Source: Burkholderia sp. BCC0322
GTDB lineage: Bacteria > Pseudomonadota > Gammaproteobacteria > Burkholderiales > Burkholderiaceae
NCBI RefSeq assembly: GCF_902833045.1
Contig: NZ_CADFDU010000004.1
Span: 372,001-436,000 of the forward strand
Direction of reading: 5' to 3'
Length of the DNA stretch: 64,000 nucleotides
Positions 51,121 to 59,068 of this stretch are shown here, piece by piece. Numbering within the stretch: the stretch's first letter is position 1; each line of letters opens with the position of its first letter. Made by a program: the position numbers and the translations under genes. The notes beneath the pieces were generated by a model, which was not told where the DNA came from, searched no databases, and saw nothing but the letters and a program-made list of their open reading frames with translations.

Positions 51121-53324
51121 TGCACGGCTCCCGGCACGCGCACGTCGGCGCCCGCGCCGACCGTCCCGTCGTCCGGCGGGTTCTTGACCCAGCCGACCGT
51201 ATGCAGCTGCACGTCCTCCTCGACCTCCTGGTACGACAGCACCGCGAGGTCGGGCAGCACCGGCTGCAGGATCGTCTTCACGTAGCGGCGCGCGCCGAGC
51301 GCGACCATCACCGCGAGCCGCGCGGCGCCCTGCGCAGTGCCGTGACCGCCGGGGCCGGCCGCCTGCGCGGCCTGCACGATCGCGCGCACCTGCTCGCCGA
51401 TGTCCTGCTTGACCGCGCTCGACAGCGCGAGGAAATTCCCCTGCTTCGTGCGCATCACCGCACGCTCGATCCGCTCCTGCAGGTTCTGCTCGAACAGCAC
51501 GACCCGCAGCTGGCGCGTCGTGCCCGCATGGCGGTCGGTGATCATCCGGCGCAGGTCGACACGCACGAGTTCGACCAGCGCGATCACGTCGTCGGGTTCG
51601 TTCGGCGCCCACGTGATCAGGCTCTCGAAGATCACGCGCAGATTGCGGATCGGCACCTGTTCCGCCAGCAGCCGGCGCAACACCTCGGTCACGCGCTGCA
51701 GCGGCACGAGCCGCGTCAGTTCGCCGACGAGCTCCGGGTGATCGCGGCGCACCAGATGCACGAGCGCCTGCGTCTCCTGGATCCCGAGCAGTTCGTCCGC
51801 ATGCTGGCGCACGATCTGCTCGACGTGCGCGGCGAGCGCGCCTTCGCTCGACAGCCACCTGCCGTCGGGCGCGGCGCCGTCGGGCTTGATCCACAGCGCG
51901 GTCGCGAACGGGCCGAACGCTTCGGCCGGCTGGCGCTCCGCGCGCTCGGGCAGCGGCGCGACACCGTCCCACAGCAGCCAGCCCGGCTTCAGCGCGCCTT
52001 GCGCGGCGAGCACGTCCTGCAGGTAGATCCGGTACGTGCCGGCCGCCGCGCCTTCGTCGTCGTTCAGCGTGATGCGCGGGAACACCGTGCCGATGTCCGC
52101 GTCGACGCGCGCCTTCGCGCTCGACAGCGCGGCCTGCAGGTGCGCCAGGTTCAGGCTCGTGCGCAGGTCGTCGGACAGCGACACCGCGATCAGCGACGTG
52201 ACGCCGGCCGCATGCGACACCTTCGCGGGCTGGCCGTCGTCGACCGCGCCGACGCGCCCCGCGACATGAATCAGGTTGAAGCTCGGCGCGGCCGTCTTGC
52301 GCCTGAGCTGCGAGAACGCGAACGCGCCGAGGCCGAGCGCGATCAGCGCGAACGACCATTTCGGAAAACCGGGTACGACGAGAAAACCGCTCAGCACGAA
52401 CGCCGCGATCAGCAATGCGCGCGGATGCGCGCCCAGCTGCTCGCCGAGCTGTTCGCCGAGCTGGCGCTGCCGTGCATCGCGGGTCGCGACACGCGTCGTC
52501 ACGATGCCGGCCGCGATCGACACGAGCAGCGACGGGATCTGCGACGCCATCCCGTCGCCGACCGTCAGGATCGCGTAACGTTGCAGCGCTTCCCCGATAT
52601 CCATGCCGTGCATCAGCGTGCCGACCGCGATCCCCGCGACGATGTTGATGAACGCGATCACGAGGCCGGCGATCGCGTCGCCCTTCACGAACTTCATCGC
52701 GCCGTCCATCGCGCCGTGCATCTGCGATTCCTGCTCGAGCTTCTCGCGGCGTTCGCGCGCTTCGTCGGCGCTGATGATGCCCGCGCGCAGGTCCGCGTCG
52801 ATGCTCATCTGCTTGCCCGGCATCGCATCGAGCGAGAAGCGCGCGCCGACCTCGGCCACCCGCTCCGAGCCCTTCGCGATCACGATGAACTGCACGACGG
52901 CGATCACGAGGAACACCACGCCGCCCACCACGACGTTGTTGCCCACCACGAGCCGCCCGAATGCGTCGATCACGTGACCCGCGTTCGCATGCAGCAGGAT
53001 CAGCTTGCACGACGCGATGTTCAGCGCGAGCCGGAACAGCGTCGTGAACAGCAGCAGCGCCGGAAACGACGAGAAGCTGACCGCCGACGGCACGTAGGTC
53101 GACACCGTCAGCAACACGACGCTCGCGGCGAGATTCAGCGAGATCATTCCGTCGAGCGCGGCCTGCGGCAGCGGCAGGATGAACAGCGCGACGACCGCGA
53201 CGATGAACGTCGCGAGAAACAGGTCGGCGCGCGGCGATGCGCCCCCGAGGCGCCGTCCGGACACGCCGCGGCCAGCGGAAAACAACCGCTGCCAGTCGCG
53301 GGGGAGCGCCTTCGGTTCTGCCAT
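51117..53324 (-). CDS. sctV: T3SS major export-gate protein SctV
   Basis: 735 residues, somewhat longer than the usual ~690. The N-terminal half has about eight membrane spans with FHIPEP-family blocks (MISLNLAASVVLLTVSTYVP, RFSLDAMPGKQMSIDADLRAG, GDAIAGLVIAFINIVAGIAVG, LTVGDGMASQIPSLLVSIAAGI). The C-terminal cytoplasmic domain (FNLIHVAGRVGAVDDGQPAK onward) forms the nonameric ring that receives chaperone-substrate complexes. It is the first gene of the minus-strand operon; the 230-bp gap upstream should hold the promoter. Confidence 0.96.
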   Translation of the reverse strand: MAEPKALPRDWQRLFSAGRGVSGRRLGGASPRADLFLATFIVAVVALFILPLPQAALDGMISLNLAASVVLLTVSTYVPSAVSFSSFPALLLFTTLFRLALNIASCKLILLHANAGHVIDAFGRLVVGNNVVVGGVVFLVIAVVQFIVIAKGSERVAEVGARFSLDAMPGKQMSIDADLRAGIISADEARERREKLEQESQMHGAMDGAMKFVKGDAIAGLVIAFINIVAGIAVGTLMHGMDIGEALQRYAILTVGDGMASQIPSLLVSIAAGIVTTRVATRDARQRQLGEQLGEQLGAHPRALLIAAFVLSGFLVVPGFPKWSFALIALGLGAFAFSQLRRKTAAPSFNLIHVAGRVGAVDDGQPAKVSHAAGVTSLIAVSLSDDLRTSLNLAHLQAALSSAKARVDADIGTVFPRITLNDDEGAAAGTYRIYLQDVLAAQGALKPGWLLWDGVAPLPERAERQPAEAFGPFATALWIKPDGAAPDGRWLSSEGALAAHVEQIVRQHADELLGIQETQALVHLVRRDHPELVGELTRLVPLQRVTEVLRRLLAEQVPIRNLRVIFESLITWAPNEPDDVIALVELVRVDLRRMITDRHAGTTRQLRVVLFEQNLQERIERAVMRTKQGNFLALSSAVKQDIGEQVRAIVQAAQAAGPGGHGTAQGAARLAVMVALGARRYVKTILQPVLPDLAVLSYQEVEEDVQLHTVGWVKNPPDDGTVGAGADVRVPGAVQ

Positions 53325-53558
53325 CGTGCCGTCGTCCTGTCGTTATTGCCTGCTGGTACGGGCAACCCTGCCCCATGTCGCACGGACCGTTGAATGGGAC
53401 GAGTGTAGCGACGGGGAACGACGGAAAAAGGCACGCGCCTCGTAGCGTGAAAGCGCGTTTTCCGGCCACGATCGAATCGGACTACGAAACCCGGCGGCAC
53501 GTTCCGGCACGCGCCGCCGGAACCGCTTCCATCGCGCGCCGGGCCGCCGGCGCGCGCG

Positions 53559-54407
53559 TCAGGCGGACGTCAGGTCGGACGGCATCCGCCGTGCGGCGAG
53601 GTACGCGAGTTGCGCACGGTTCTGCACGTTGAAGAGTTTTTCGAGCGAGCGAATATGGTGACCGACCTTGTGCAGCGACGTGCGCAGCGCGCTCGCGATC
53701 TCCTGATCGGACAGCCCGTGCACGAGGCGGTCGAGCACCTGCTGCTGTTCGTCGCCGAGCGCAAAGCCGCGCATGCGCGCGACGCGCGCCTCGAGGAACG
53801 GCAGCGCGACGCGATGCACGGCAAGGCTGACCGACAACGCGCCGCCGATCACGCGATCGTCGATCCAGTCGGTGCCGTGCGTCTCCGACGTCAGGTTCAC
53901 CGCGACACGCAGGTCGAGGCGCGGCGCCGACAGCCCGAAGATCACGCCGCTGTTCATCGCGTGCGCGCGCAGATGGCCGGCAAGCGCGAGCACCTTGCGG
54001 TCGCCGCTGCCCTGCGCGGCCGCTTCGATCTCGTCGAGCCGCCACGCGACCGGAAAGCCGCTCTGCCGCACCTGCGCGAAACGCGGGTCGCTTTCGTAGA
54101 GCATGCCTTCGATGAACGGCTGCATGAATGTCGCCGGCGCGAGGTCGCGCAGCAGGTGCGCGCACAGGATGCGCCGCCCGATCATTTCGTACGCGCCGTA
54201 ACCGAGCGTGCTGAATCCGATTTGCCGCAATCGCGCATGGCATTGCGCGAAATCGACCGATGCGAAGTCGGATTTACCTGGCGTAATTTGCAAGCCGGTA
54301 AAAACGTCGCGCTCGATTGACTGATATTCGCTCGAATAAGCGGCAGCCGCCGTTATATCGGCTTGTGAGAACCACTCGACGCGTGGTGCGCCGTCAGCAT
54401 GTGTCAT
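53559..54407 (-). CDS. LuxR-type transcriptional regulator
   Basis: 282 residues if started at ATG 54407; a GTG at 54515 would add 36 residues. The N-terminal half is an autoinducer-binding-like domain (RLRQIGFSTLGYGAYEMIGR ... SGVIFGLSAPRLDLRVAVNL). The C-terminal LuxR helix-turn-helix is GDEQQQVLDRLVHGLSDQEIA, SLHKVGHHIRSLEKLFNVQN. No luxI-type synthase is in the window, so it would be a solo. It lies 234 bases beyond the sctV start, on the same strand and upstream of the T3SS operon, and is a candidate T3SS regulator. Confidence 0.85.
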   Translation of the reverse strand: MTHADGAPRVEWFSQADITAAAAYSSEYQSIERDVFTGLQITPGKSDFASVDFAQCHARLRQIGFSTLGYGAYEMIGRRILCAHLLRDLAPATFMQPFIEGMLYESDPRFAQVRQSGFPVAWRLDEIEAAAQGSGDRKVLALAGHLRAHAMNSGVIFGLSAPRLDLRVAVNLTSETHGTDWIDDRVIGGALSVSLAVHRVALPFLEARVARMRGFALGDEQQQVLDRLVHGLSDQEIASALRTSLHKVGHHIRSLEKLFNVQNRAQLAYLAARRMPSDLTSA

Positions 54408-54689
54408 GAGGAGCCCGCCCTTTCCCAATATGTGAAACTGCGCCCCGTCACGATCTGGTCTTTTCTTTAGGATTTTCTGGTCGTCGTTATACGCGTGCGA
54501 ATATGAAACTTTCACCGCGATTAGTATTACGGCATATTACGCGCACCGACGCATTTTTGTACAATGCCCCCGCGTTTCGTCAGGGATGACGATCGGCGCA
54601 TATCACACGATGCTCGATCGCACCGCCGCGAATGCCGTACACGATACGGCCGCCGCCAGGCGATGCGCGTCGATTCCGAGGGATGGCTC

Positions 54690-55595
54690 ATGTCCGATAT
54701 TGCATTGCATGAAGAAGCGGTCGCCTCAACCATTGCCCGTCCGTCGCACGGGCTGAACGCGCGCCCCGACGTGCTGCGGGAGCGCCCGGTGCAGGTCGTC
54801 TGGTGCGACGACGTGAAGCGCGGCGAGCTCACGCAGCCGCATGCGCCGAAGCTCGGCGTCGCCGATACGCTCGCGCACGCGCAGAGCACGGCCGAGCGCA
54901 ACCGGATCGTCGCGAGCCTGCTGCATCTGACGGGTTTCTCGACGTTCGCGTACTTCGCACTCGAATTCGCGCACGAGCGGGTCGAAAGCCTCTACCTGCA
55001 CGAAGCCTTCACGCCGGCCACCTATCGCGGCGACTACGTGCGGCACAACCATCACGACGTCGATCCGCGCACGCTCGGCGCACGCGTGTGCAACATGCCG
55101 ATCGTGTGGGACCTGCAGCAACTACGCCGCGACCACCGCGAGCACGACGCCGGCCCGCGCGCGACGCCCGCCGCGCTCGACGGCTTCCTGCAGACGATGC
55201 AGGACGACGGGATGTGCAGCGGCATCATGTATTCGATGGCCGTGCCCGGCACGCGTCTGCACGCGTTCATGAGCTTCACCGCGCCGCGCCGCACGCGCGA
55301 ATGGATCACGCCGGCGACGATCGAGCAGGCGCTGTCGATCGGGCTGTCGGTGCACAAGTTCGCGTCGCCGCAACTGATCTCGACGTCGCGCGAACGCGCG
55401 GTAAACGGGCTCACGCCGTTCGAGCAGGAACTGCTGCTCGGCATCGCCGAAGGCGCGTCCGACAAGGAGATCGGCCGGCGCCTCGACACCAGCGCGCACA
55501 ACGTCGACTATCACCTGCGCAAGCTGCGCAAGCGCTTCGGCGTCGCAAACCGGATCCAGCTCACGTACCTGACGTCGAAGCTCGAACTGATCTGA
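54690..55595 (+). CDS. LuxR-type transcriptional regulator, divergent partner
   Basis: 301 residues from ATG 54690 (GAGGG seven bases upstream); an ATG at 54663 is possible. The N-terminal domain resembles autoinducer-binding domains (LLHLTGFSTFAYFALEFAHE, GMCSGIMYSMAVPGTRLHAF). The C-terminal helix-turn-helix is LTPFEQELLLGIAEGASDKE then DTSAHNVDYHLRKLRKRFGV. It is homologous in plan to the product of 53559-54407 and is transcribed away from it over a 282-bp AT-rich gap, suggesting an old duplication and shared promoter control. Confidence 0.87.
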   Translation: MSDIALHEEAVASTIARPSHGLNARPDVLRERPVQVVWCDDVKRGELTQPHAPKLGVADTLAHAQSTAERNRIVASLLHLTGFSTFAYFALEFAHERVESLYLHEAFTPATYRGDYVRHNHHDVDPRTLGARVCNMPIVWDLQQLRRDHREHDAGPRATPAALDGFLQTMQDDGMCSGIMYSMAVPGTRLHAFMSFTAPRRTREWITPATIEQALSIGLSVHKFASPQLISTSRERAVNGLTPFEQELLLGIAEGASDKEIGRRLDTSAHNVDYHLRKLRKRFGVANRIQLTYLTSKLELI

Positions 55596-55632
55596 CGTCG
55601 CGCCGCGTGCCGTCGTCACACGCGTCGGTAAA

Positions 55633-55665
55633 CGCACATGCCGGCCTCGCGGGCCGGCATGTGCG
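55633..55665. terminator. 14-bp perfect inverted repeat between convergent genes
   Basis: CGCACATGCCGGCC pairs with GGCCGGCATGTGCG over a 5-nt loop. It lies between the stops of the LuxR gene (55595) and the transporter gene (55708). There is no T tract on either side, but stem strength and position suggest a bidirectional terminator or mRNA end structure. Confidence 0.5.
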
Positions 55666-55707
55666 GGTGGCGGCGCGGTGCCGCTTGCGGTCGAGCGAGC
55701 CGCCGCG

Positions 55708-57354
55708 TTACTTCAGCAGCGTCATCTGCACCACCTTGACGATCACGAGACCGACCGCGATCACGAGATAGCCGCGCAGCACGGCCATCCAGATCCGCGT
55801 CACGAGCGTCATGTTCTGCGGCTCGAGCGTGTCGAGCGGCGGCATGCGCCACGTGTCGCGCAACGAGCGATCGACGGCCGGCTCGACCACGCGCTTGTTG
55901 CGGCGAATCAATACCGTGGCGAGATAGCCCGTGATCGCGAGCACGGTGCCGCCGACCAGCACGTCGACGATCGCTTCGCCGCTGATATCCGGATACATCA
56001 CCGACGCCGTGAGGATGATCGACAGCAGCACGAGCACCCAGATCACCGCGCCCGTGAACACGTTGAGCTTCGTCGAATTGACCCAGGGCCCAAGCACCTG
56101 GCGGTCATTGCACAGCACCAGCAGGAACACCGTCGCGCTCGGCAGCAGCACGCCCGCGAGCGTCTGCACGGCTTCGGTCAGCAGGCCGAGCGGGCTGCCC
56201 GGAATCAGCACGAGCGTGGCCGCGGCCGCGACGATGCCGAAATACACGAGATAGAAACCCTTCGCATCGGACACGCCGCGGTGCAGCGAGTGGCGGATCT
56301 TGAACACGTCGCCGATGGCATAGGCCGTCGACAGCGAGACGGCCGCCGCGCCGATGATGCACGCGTCGAGCAGCGCCACCGCGAACAGCGTCGCGCTCGT
56401 GCGGCCCGCATACTTCTCGAGGCCCGCGATGATGCCGCTCGCATCGGTAAAGTTGCCGGCTTCCGGATGCCCGTTGAACAGCGCGGCGCTGAAACCGATC
56501 ATGGCGACCGCACCGACCAGCACGAACACGATACCGATCCACAGGTCGGCCTTTTCATACTTCATGAAGCGCGGCGTGATGCGCTTGTCGATCACGTAGC
56601 TCTGCTGGAAGAACAGCTGCCATGGCGCGACGGTCGTGCCGACGATGCCGATCACGAGCAGCATCACGTCAGACAGCTTCGCGTGCGCGGGCCAGTTCGG
56701 CACGAAGAAATCGCGCGTCATCTGTGCGACGGGCGGGTGGATCGACACGAGCACCGGCACGAGCAGCAGGCTCAGCACGCACAGCCCGATCGCGAACCGC
56801 TCGAAGCGCCGGAAATCCCCGGTACTCACCGCGGCCATGGTCAGCGCCGCGGCCACGCACACGCCGGCCACCTTTGGCAGCCCGAAGAAATCCAGCACGA
56901 ACGTGATGCCGATGAACTCGGTGACGATGGTGAGCGCATTGAGCAGGAACAGGTCGATCACGCTGAACGCACCCCAGAACTTGCCGAAGCGCTCGAAGAT
57001 CAGGCGGGCATGGCCGACACCCGTGACCGCGCCGAGACGCAGCACCATTTCCTGGTTCACGTACAGCACCGGCACGAGCAGCAGCAGCGTCCACAGCAGC
57101 GTCGTGCCGTAGTTCTGGCCGGCCTGCGTGTAGGTGCCGAATGCGCCGGCGTCGTTGTCGCCGACCATCACGATGAGGCCCGGGCCGATGATCGCGAGCA
57201 GCGTGCGCAGGCGCGCCCACCACGTGCCGCGCGAGCCGGTGTCGTGATGCGCGATCGTCCCGAGCGCACCGCGGATGTCGCCCAGGTGGGCTTCGTCGAG
57301 CACGGCGCTGCGTTCGGCGGCGATCGGTGGAGAAACGTTGGATGGCGTGGACAT
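55708..57354 (-). CDS. NRAMP-family divalent metal transporter, magnesium-type (NRMT-like) ion site
   Basis: 548 residues with about 11 hydrophobic segments. In helix 1 the usual DPGN is replaced: GDNDAGAFGTYTQAGQNYG (D66-N-D-A-G). In helix 6 the usual GA.VMPH is replaced: GIVGTTVAPWQLFFQQ, with A243-P244 where manganese transporters have Met-Pro. Loss of the metal-binding Met and the DNDAG signature are features of the NRAMP-related magnesium transporter branch, so Mg2+ (and perhaps Mn2+) rather than Fe2+ is the likely substrate. Two short ORFs lie upstream on the same strand. The N-terminal 45-residue cytoplasmic extension is soluble. Confidence 0.88.
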   Translation of the reverse strand: MSTPSNVSPPIAAERSAVLDEAHLGDIRGALGTIAHHDTGSRGTWWARLRTLLAIIGPGLIVMVGDNDAGAFGTYTQAGQNYGTTLLWTLLLLVPVLYVNQEMVLRLGAVTGVGHARLIFERFGKFWGAFSVIDLFLLNALTIVTEFIGITFVLDFFGLPKVAGVCVAAALTMAAVSTGDFRRFERFAIGLCVLSLLLVPVLVSIHPPVAQMTRDFFVPNWPAHAKLSDVMLLVIGIVGTTVAPWQLFFQQSYVIDKRITPRFMKYEKADLWIGIVFVLVGAVAMIGFSAALFNGHPEAGNFTDASGIIAGLEKYAGRTSATLFAVALLDACIIGAAAVSLSTAYAIGDVFKIRHSLHRGVSDAKGFYLVYFGIVAAAATLVLIPGSPLGLLTEAVQTLAGVLLPSATVFLLVLCNDRQVLGPWVNSTKLNVFTGAVIWVLVLLSIILTASVMYPDISGEAIVDVLVGGTVLAITGYLATVLIRRNKRVVEPAVDRSLRDTWRMPPLDTLEPQNMTLVTRIWMAVLRGYLVIAVGLVIVKVVQMTLLK

Positions 57355-57470
57355 GATGTGTTCCGTACGGCGAATGGTTATCTGGTGAGCAAGCGATCTT
57401 GGAATGCGCGCGGGGCGACCGCTCGACGGCGGCCGCGTGTGCGCATGCCGAGACGCGCTCGGTGCGTCGT

Positions 57471-57608
57471 TCAGCGGATCAAGGATTTCAGCTGGTTCAA
57501 CAGGCGGGAAAACACCCGCGGACGGGCGTCGAGCGTCAGCATCGCGTCGTAGTGGTTGCGCGATTCCGTGACGTGCGGGAGATTCGACAGCAGAAGGCCG
57601 AAGTTCAT
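57471..57608 (-). CDS. Putative 45-residue protein upstream of the NRAMP-like gene
   Basis: MNFGLLLSNLPHVTESRNHY starts at ATG 57608 with GGAG eight bases upstream; the C-terminus is a basic amphipathic helix (RVFSRLLNQLKSLIR). It reads toward the transporter gene, whose start is 116 bases further on. It may be a small regulatory protein, comparable in role to MntS or MgtS-type peptides but not in sequence, or a translated leader. Conservation cannot be tested here. Confidence 0.45.
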   Translation of the reverse strand: MNFGLLLSNLPHVTESRNHYDAMLTLDARPRVFSRLLNQLKSLIR

Positions 57609-57690
57609 GATCTGGCTCCGTGCGGCGACGGCAGGCTGCCGGCCGCGTGTTGGGCGCGGGGCCAGTCCGGGGCCTGAACGGTGTGTCAGG

Positions 57691-57777
57691 CTAGTCGGCC
57701 GGATTGCCCCTGCGACCCGGGTTCAAAAGGGTCTGTGCGTACAACGGGCATAAGGGACAACTGTCACTGTCGTTCAT
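57691..57777 (-). CDS. Putative 28-residue CxxC micro-ORF in the transporter leader
   Basis: MNDSDSCPLCPLYAQTLLNP then GRRGNPAD. ATG 57777 is preceded by AGGAG at five bases, one of the best ribosome-binding sites in the region. It carries a CPLC motif near the N-terminus. Immediately after the stop an inverted repeat follows (CCTGA / TCAGG, 57690-57673). It could be a metal- or redox-sensing leader peptide for the downstream small ORF and transporter. Confidence 0.45.
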   Translation of the reverse strand: MNDSDSCPLCPLYAQTLLNPGRRGNPAD

Positions 57778-58379
57778 GGCGGCTCCTGTGCGGTGTTCCG
57801 GAGAACACGGTTGACCGCCGCCAGGCGTGCGGGCCGGCACGCGCGAGCCCCGGAAAGGCGTGCGCGAACGCGGCCGCCTGCCGGGCGGCGGTGAAACCGG
57901 ACGGCGCATGCGAAGACGCATCACGCTAACCGGCGCGAATCAGGGTGCACGTAGGAATTTGCTGCGGAATACTGCTGCGCGCACCGTTTGCCTGGGAGAC
58001 AAACGGCGGCTTCGATGAGGCGCGGACGTCGGTCGCTCAGGCGGAAATTTCGTTCGAAGATCGACTACTGCAGGCGTCCAAGGCGGCGGCCCCAAGAGTG
58101 AAGATGGCGGATTCTATGGACGGCCCGAAAGCGAAGTCAACCCCTCCCAACCCCATTTTCCGAAATAAATTTCGTACCTTGCGGCGCTGAAAGACTTGCC
58201 CTTGAAACGACGCGCCGAAACCTTTCAGCGCGTCACGACGCGGTCAGGATCCGATGTGTGCGAACAACGGCGTGGCGCCCCGCCGCCGTCTCGTCGTTCC
58301 GCCCTCGCGCCGTTGCCGCGCCCCGCCGCGCACATGGCGACACGCACGCCAAGCACGGCGCCTTTTGCGCGTTTTTTAC
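57778..58379. other. Divergent intergenic region with several inverted repeats
   Basis: No gene is supported. Structures seen: CCGTTTG/CAAACGG (57984-57990 and 58000-58006, 9-nt loop); GAAATTTC palindrome (58044-58051); CGAAA-TAAA-TTTCG (58161-58174), operator-like; GCGCTGAAAG/CTTTCAGCGC (58184-58193 and 58222-58231). I looked for known magnesium and manganese riboswitch signatures (M-box, yybP-ykoY) and found none. Confidence 0.4.
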
Positions 58380-58409
58380 TTGCGCCGCAGCAAACGACCC
58401 GAATACAAT
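58380..58409 (+). promoter_or_regulatory. Probable sigma70 promoter for the micro-ORF/porin transcript
   Basis: TTGCGC (58380-58385) and TACAAT (58404-58409) are separated by 18 bases. Transcription would start near 58416, about 12 bases before the AGGAG of the micro-ORF at 58439. Confidence 0.45.
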
Positions 58410-58438
58410 CCGCCGCAATTCATCACAGGAGTCCCTCC

Positions 58439-58501
58439 GTGGACACATGCTCTAGTTGCAGTTCGATGCCGGTCCAGGCCGGCCAAGCCATCGCGAGATA
58501 G
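58439..58501 (+). CDS. Putative 20-residue CxxC leader ORF upstream of the porin
   Basis: GTG start with AGGAG seven bases upstream (58427-58431). The peptide (M)DTCSSCSSMPVQAGQAIAR has a TCSSC motif. Its stop codon TAG (58499-58501) lies inside the left arm of a perfect 10-bp inverted repeat (58493-58534), so ribosomes finishing the ORF would disturb the hairpin. This is the layout of a translated regulatory leader; CxxC leader ORFs that sense copper are known in Bordetella. Function here is inference. Confidence 0.5.
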   Translation: MDTCSSCSSMPVQAGQAIAR

Positions 58502-58534
58502 CAGCCAGACGCATGTCTTACGCCGCTATCTCGC
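58493..58534 (+). promoter_or_regulatory. Leader hairpin overlapping the micro-ORF stop codon
   Basis: GCGAGATAGC (58493-58502) pairs perfectly with GCTATCTCGC (58525-58534) over a 22-nt loop. There is no T tract, so it is not a simple terminator. It may control transcript stability, Rho access or translation of the downstream small membrane protein gene. Confidence 0.55.
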
Positions 58535-58688
58535 ATTCGTCGGGTTAGCGCGCTTCCTCCCGGGCCGGCCATCGCCGGTTCGTCCGTTGCACGCTCCATT
58601 ACGTTCCACCCTCCGATCGCAGGCCGCGTCACGCGCCCGCGCTCGATCACGTCGTCCGGCGCGAGCCGGACGGGACGGAGGCAGCGTC

Positions 58689-58958
58689 ATGTTTCTTCAA
58701 TCGTTCGCGGTCAGACTCAAGCGCATCGTGCATCTCGCATGCGACCGCTCATTCGTTTCCGGCCTCTCGCCGCTCGCCCACGCGTTCAGCAACTGGCGCG
58801 TTACGGCACTCGCCCACGTGCCGGCGGCGCCTCGCCCGCTCGACTGTCTGCTGTTCGCCGTGATGGCCGCCGCGGTCGCGCTCGTCGCGCTGCTGTGCTC
58901 GGCCGCGTCGCGCCTCGGCTTCGCGCAGGTATGGCGAATCGGCGGCTGGCTGCCGTAA
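58689..58958 (+). CDS. Small membrane protein upstream of the porin
   Basis: 89 residues from ATG 58689 with GGAGG seven bases upstream. It begins MFLQSFAVRLKRIVHLACDR and has one strong hydrophobic helix near residues 52-73 (LLFAVMAAAVALVALLCSAA). The N-terminal 45 residues are basic and amphipathic. It lies 110 bases before the porin gene on the same transcript. I do not recognise the family. Confidence 0.6.
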   Translation: MFLQSFAVRLKRIVHLACDRSFVSGLSPLAHAFSNWRVTALAHVPAAPRPLDCLLFAVMAAAVALVALLCSAASRLGFAQVWRIGGWLP

Positions 58959-59068
58959 CGCCCCGTCGCGCCGCCGCGCCAGGTGCCGCCGCGCGATCGT
59001 CTCGCCGCGCACCCGCATCACGTTTTCGTTTCTTCAGCCTAACTAATCAAACCGACAACGGAACCCAC

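Noticed and set aside
57778-58430. Search for Mg2+ or Mn2+ riboswitches next to the transporter
   Set aside because: Neither the yybP-ykoY GGGGAGUAG-type core nor an M-box pattern was found; only simple hairpins are present.
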